From Oscillospiraceae bacterium (GTDB taxonomy: Bacteria > Bacillota > Clostridia > Oscillospirales > Acutalibacteraceae), in NCBI GenBank assembly GCA_031270785.1, contig JAISWM010000102.1, positions 1 through 34,750 of the forward strand: a stretch of DNA of 34,750 nucleotides, written 5' to 3'. The notes below the pieces were generated by a model. The model worked only from the letters and a program-made list of their open reading frames with translations, was not told the origin of the DNA and made no database searches. Within the stretch, counting starts at the first letter, position 1, and every line of letters starts with the position of its first letter. Of this stretch, positions 31,841-34,750 are shown piece by piece. Position numbers and translations under genes: made by a program.

Positions 31841-32788
31841 ATGAAAATAAAAAAATGGTACTCAGCACTTGTAATTACAGGTTTATGTGGATTAATATTG
31901 ACTTCATGCACAAAACCCGAACTCGATGAGTCCCAAAAAGAAATAGGAATAATTCAAATAATTGAGCATGATTGTTTAGACGAAGCAAGAAAAGGTTTTA
32001 TTGACGGACTTTCAGAACTTGGGTACAAAGATAGCGGCAATATCAGAATAGATTATCAAAACGCCCAAGGTGATCAAGCGGTTTTAAATTCGATAGCGAG
32101 CGGTTTTGTGCAAAATAAAAAAGATTTAATTCTTGCAATTTCAACCCCCGCAGCTCAAGCGGTTGCAAACCTTACAAAAGATATCCCCGTTTTATTCACA
32201 GCTGTTACAGACCCCAAATCCAGCGGTATTGAAGCTTTGAATATCACGGGAACTTCGGATATAGTTCCTGTTGAAAAGCAAATTGGACTCATAAAAAAAC
32301 TTTTGCCAAGCGCCAAAAAAGTGGCGGTGCTGTATTGCTCCAACGAAATTAATTCAAAAATTCAGGCGGAAATGGCTGCGGATGCCGCTCGTAAGTTTGG
32401 TATGGAAACAAAAGATTATACTGTTTCAAGCACAAACGAATTGCAGCAGGTTGTGGAATATATGGAAAAATCCATCGATGCTGTATTCGTGCCTACCGAT
32501 AATTTAGTTGTGTCAAGCATGCCGATTGTCAGTAAAATAGCCACTTCGCGCGGAATTCCAATTATTTGCAGTGAAGTTGCCAGTGTGAAAAATGGTGCTC
32601 TTGCAACTTACGGAATGGACTATTATGAACTTGGTAAAATAACTGCTAACCAGGCAGCAGAAATTCTGGAAGGAAAAAATAAACCGCAAAATATGCCGGT
32701 TCAGTATCTAACAGATACAAAACTTACAATAAATTATGAAATTATTGAAAAATTAGGGCTTAAAATTCCTGATGAATTGAGGGGTTAA
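31841..32788 (+). CDS. ABC transporter substrate-binding lipoprotein, TrpX-like
   Basis: The 315-aa protein is the extracytoplasmic receptor of the three-gene transporter that follows. It has a lipoprotein signal (ALVITGLCGLILTSC), then the ABC-type two-lobe fold of the PF04392-like family (IGIIQIIEHDCLDEARKGFIDGL; LILAISTPAAQAVAN; IPVLFTAVTDP; VDAVFVPTDN-like IDAVFVPTDNLV). Members of this family are linked to tryptophan or related ligands in streptococci. ATG 31841 is preferred over 31835 because AGGAG lies eight bases upstream of it. No T-box leader is visible, so the ligand is uncertain. Confidence 0.87.
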   Translation: MKIKKWYSALVITGLCGLILTSCTKPELDESQKEIGIIQIIEHDCLDEARKGFIDGLSELGYKDSGNIRIDYQNAQGDQAVLNSIASGFVQNKKDLILAISTPAAQAVANLTKDIPVLFTAVTDPKSSGIEALNITGTSDIVPVEKQIGLIKKLLPSAKKVAVLYCSNEINSKIQAEMAADAARKFGMETKDYTVSSTNELQQVVEYMEKSIDAVFVPTDNLVVSSMPIVSKIATSRGIPIICSEVASVKNGALATYGMDYYELGKITANQAAEILEGKNKPQNMPVQYLTDTKLTINYEIIEKLGLKIPDELRG

Positions 32789-32792
32789 ATAC

Positions 32793-33665
32793 ATGAATAT
32801 TTTATTATCAACATGTTCGCAGGGGCTGATTTACGCTATTTTGGCACTTGGGCTTTACATTACATTCAGAATTCTAAACTTTGCTGATATGACCGCGGAA
32901 GGCAGTTTAACTCTCGGAGGAAGCGTTTGCGCGGTTTTAATAACTAGCGGGGTAAATCCGGTTTTAAGCATTTTAATTGCGGGATTAATAGGTTTTTTAG
33001 CGGGGTTAATCACAGGGTTTTTGCATACAAAATTAAAAATTCAAGCGATACTCTCCGGAATTTTAACCATGATAGCTTTGTACTCTATAAATATTAGAAT
33101 CATGGGTAAAGCGAACCTTTCGCTGCTTGGCAAGCAAACAATTTTTAAAATTTTTGGGAACACGCAAATTTCAGATTTTGCAATAGGACTGACGATATGC
33201 GCAGCACTGCTGGTAATTTTAAATTTATTCTTTAAAACTCGCCTGGGAATAGCAATCCGCGCAACCGGTGACAACGAACAAATGATGCGCGCGCAAGGCG
33301 CGAACACGAATTTTAAGAAAATCTTAGCGCTTATGATTAGCAATTCAATGTGCGCGGTTTCAGGCGCGTTAATTGCGCAAAGCCAAGGATACGCGGACAT
33401 CAACATGGGAACCGGCACGATTGTTATTGCGCTGGCTTCAATAGTAATCGGTGAAGCATTAATTCGAAAAAATTCATTTTTATTAAAACTTATCGCTGTT
33501 ATTTTGGGTTCAGTTTGTTATAGGTTTATAATTTTCTTTGTGCTGAATTTAGGAATGAACCCAAGCGATTTAAAACTTTTTACATCGATTATAGCGGCAA
33601 TTTTATTGGCTCTGCCAAATATTCAAAAAACCATCAAGAGGAGTATTCAAAATGCTAAAAATTGA
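32793..33665 (+). CDS. ABC transporter permease, TrpY-like
   Basis: The 290-aa membrane protein has about eight hydrophobic segments, starting ILLSTCSQGLIYAILALGLYITFRILNFADMTAEGSLTLGG, typical of branched-chain-amino-acid-like permeases. A cytoplasmic loop (KTRLGIAIRATGDNEQMMRAQGAN) contacts the ATPase. It starts four bases after the lipoprotein stop and overlaps the ATPase gene by 14 bases, so the three genes form one operon. Confidence 0.88.
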   Translation: MNILLSTCSQGLIYAILALGLYITFRILNFADMTAEGSLTLGGSVCAVLITSGVNPVLSILIAGLIGFLAGLITGFLHTKLKIQAILSGILTMIALYSINIRIMGKANLSLLGKQTIFKIFGNTQISDFAIGLTICAALLVILNLFFKTRLGIAIRATGDNEQMMRAQGANTNFKKILALMISNSMCAVSGALIAQSQGYADINMGTGTIVIALASIVIGEALIRKNSFLLKLIAVILGSVCYRFIIFFVLNLGMNPSDLKLFTSIIAAILLALPNIQKTIKRSIQNAKN

Positions 33666-34410
33666 AAACTTATGTAAAATATTTAATAAAAATTCAATTG
33701 ATGAAAAAATTATTTTTAAAGATTTAAATTTAAAAGTAGAAAAAGGTGAGTTCGTCACAATTATTGGTGGAAATGGTGCGGGTAAGTCAACATTAATGAA
33801 TTTAATTTCAGGTTCGATGTTTCCGGATTCAGGTAAAATTTTTGTGGATAACAAGAGTGTTACTCACCTTTCAGAACACAAACGCGCCAAATTTATCGGA
33901 CGTGTTTTTCAAGATCCGCTTAAAGGCACCGCGCCGAATTTAACAATCGAAGAAAATTTGCTTCTTGCAATGCTTCGAGATTCAAAAAGAAATTTGGTTT
34001 TTGGAATTAATAAGCAAAATACAGATTTTTTCAAAAATGAACTTGAAAAATTACATTTGGGCCTTGAAAACCGCCTAAAAACTAAAGTAGGCCTGCTTTC
34101 AGGAGGGCAAAGGCAGGCAATCACCCTTTTGATGGCAACGCTCATAAAACCACAAATTTTACTTTTGGACGAACACACGGCGGCCCTTGACCCGAAATCT
34201 CAAGATAAAATTTTGAATTTAACTGAAGAAATTACTAAAAATACGGAAATGGCAACTTTAATGATCACACACAATATTGAAAACGCTATAAATTTTGGAA
34301 ACAGGATGATTATGCTAAAGCACGGTAAAATTGTCCTCGATTTAAACGGCGATGAACGAAAAACAGTTGATATATATGAATTGCAGGAAAAATTTAATAC
34401 TATATTTTAA
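33652..34410 (+). CDS. ABC transporter ATPase, TrpZ-like
   Basis: The 252-aa protein powers the transporter. It shows Walker A GGNGAGKST (about residues 39-47), the Q-loop in VFQDPLKGT, signature LLSGGQRQA, Walker B ILLLDEHTAALD and the switch His in MITHNIENA. The DEHTAALDP variant of Walker B is common in this branch. ATG 33652 lies inside the end of the permease gene after a GAGGAG site. The operon is followed by repeat fragments. Confidence 0.92.
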   Translation: MLKIENLCKIFNKNSIDEKIIFKDLNLKVEKGEFVTIIGGNGAGKSTLMNLISGSMFPDSGKIFVDNKSVTHLSEHKRAKFIGRVFQDPLKGTAPNLTIEENLLLAMLRDSKRNLVFGINKQNTDFFKNELEKLHLGLENRLKTKVGLLSGGQRQAITLLMATLIKPQILLLDEHTAALDPKSQDKILNLTEEITKNTEMATLMITHNIENAINFGNRMIMLKHGKIVLDLNGDERKTVDIYELQEKFNTIF

Positions 34411-34416
34411 ATATAA

Positions 34417-34590
34417 TATAGCTGTTTTTTGAAAGAGGTTGTTTCAAAATGGTTGAAACTTTTTTTCTCTCCCCCTCGAATCGGAGGGTGAGAAAGATAT
34501 TATAGCCAAAACTATTTAGAAGCGTGATATTATTTAAATTACTTTTCCCCGCAGGCTCGCAGGGGAAGTAATTCAAACACATATCAGATT
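34417..34590. repeat. Fragments of R1, R2 and R3 in series
   Basis: An R1 start (TATAGCTGTTTTTTG, 34417), a reversed R2 (GGTTGTTTCAAAATGG, from about 34438) and an R3 (TATAGCCAAAACTATTTAG, from 34501) follow each other. The R3 left end falls at a TA in the R2 arm (GATATTATA). Confidence 0.6.
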
Positions 34591-34633
34591 TTAATTTAGA
34601 AATAGTATCAATAATTTTATAACTTTTGTTAAT

Positions 34634-34750
34634 TAGACCTGTCCGAAAATACGAAAACATGATACAATCGCCATTAGAATTTAAAAAACAATATTTTGGG
34701 TGATAAAAATGAATAACCAAGCAAGAATTGAAAAAATGGCAATCAGCAAA
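34634..34750 (+). mobile_element. Left end of an insertion sequence
   Basis: TTAGACCTGTCCGAAAAT at 34633 closely matches the R6 ends and resembles IS5-type terminal repeats. A start codon with open frame follows 75 bases later. This may be the autonomous parent of the R6 family. The element continues beyond the window. Confidence 0.6.
34709..34750 (+). CDS. Start of a probable transposase (partial)
   Basis: Only 14 codons are present (MNNQARIEKMAISK), open to the window edge. A GGGTGAT site lies upstream. The call as transposase rests on its position just inside the putative terminal repeat, not on recognised motifs. Confidence 0.45.
   Translation, partial: MNNQARIEKMAISK

Noticed and set aside
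1..34750. CRISPR array
   Set aside because: The repeats are scattered and unevenly spaced, with no regular spacers and no cas genes.
1..34750. tRNA or rRNA genes
   Set aside because: No cloverleaf with a T-arm motif and no rRNA segments were recognised on either strand by eye.

Overview
The window looks like the chromosome of an AT-rich, low-G+C Gram-positive bacterium, most likely a clostridium of the Oscillospiraceae/Ruminococcaceae type. The basis is gene content (dnaB, tilS-hpt-ftsH, comEC-holA, parE/parC, an Lsa-like ABC-F protein, a TrpX-type ABC operon), strong AGGAGG-like ribosome binding sites, frequent TTG/GTG starts and textbook sigma-A promoters. Heavy repeat load and secreted proteins of unknown function suggest a host-associated or genome-degrading lineage; that lifestyle is inference only.

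Layout. 1-300: 5' end of a broken secreted-protein gene. 946-6282: dnaB, tilS, hpt, ftsH (replication, tRNA modification, purine salvage, membrane proteolysis). 6604-7700: an unknown 76-aa protein and a HIT hydrolase. 8069-11352: comEC and holA. 11698-13104: a secreted or anchored metallophosphoesterase behind a perfect promoter. 13447-19775: parE, an Lsa-like ABC-F gene, parC. 19797-21601: a divergent deoB-like gene overlapping a YczE/YitT-like membrane protein. 22280-23137: prmC. 23284-28656, minus strand: two paralogous family-2 glycosyltransferases flanking a secreted unknown, then gpsA. 29502-31041, minus strand: three small genes, one with a Nif11-like double-glycine leader and a Cys-containing tail. 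31841-34410: lipoprotein, permease and ATPase of a TrpXYZ-type transporter. 34634 to the end: left end of an insertion sequence.

The most striking feature is what fills the gaps. Nearly every intergenic space holds short hairpin-centred elements, which I name here. R1 is 117 bp (TATAGCTGTT...AACAGCTATA). R2 is 80-91 bp (GGT...ACC, left end GGTAGTGGGTCAAATT-like). R3 is about 104 bp (TATAGTAAAAA...TTTTGCTATA), R4 about 105-112 bp, R5 about 107 bp. R6 is 145 bp (AGACCTGTCCGTAAAT ends). R7 is 146 bp, with a hairpin at each end. R1-R5 share a design: two AT-rich arms around a central stem of C-run, few bases, G-run. Nested insertions visible in the text show that R1 duplicates a TA dinucleotide and that R2 duplicates 8-9 bp of target, so at least two transposition mechanisms serve look-alike elements. 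R2 copies supply the present stop codons of hpt and ftsH, complete the stop codon of the secreted gene at 25101, and form part of the C-terminal coding sequence of that gene. Chimeric elements with one R2 arm and one R3 arm suggest arm exchange through the central stem.

The best candidates for new biology are this repeat network and its effect on gene ends, the small Nif11-like gene cluster at 29.5-31.0 kb, and a set of accessory genes with near-perfect sigma-A promoters. No rRNA, tRNA or CRISPR array was recognised.
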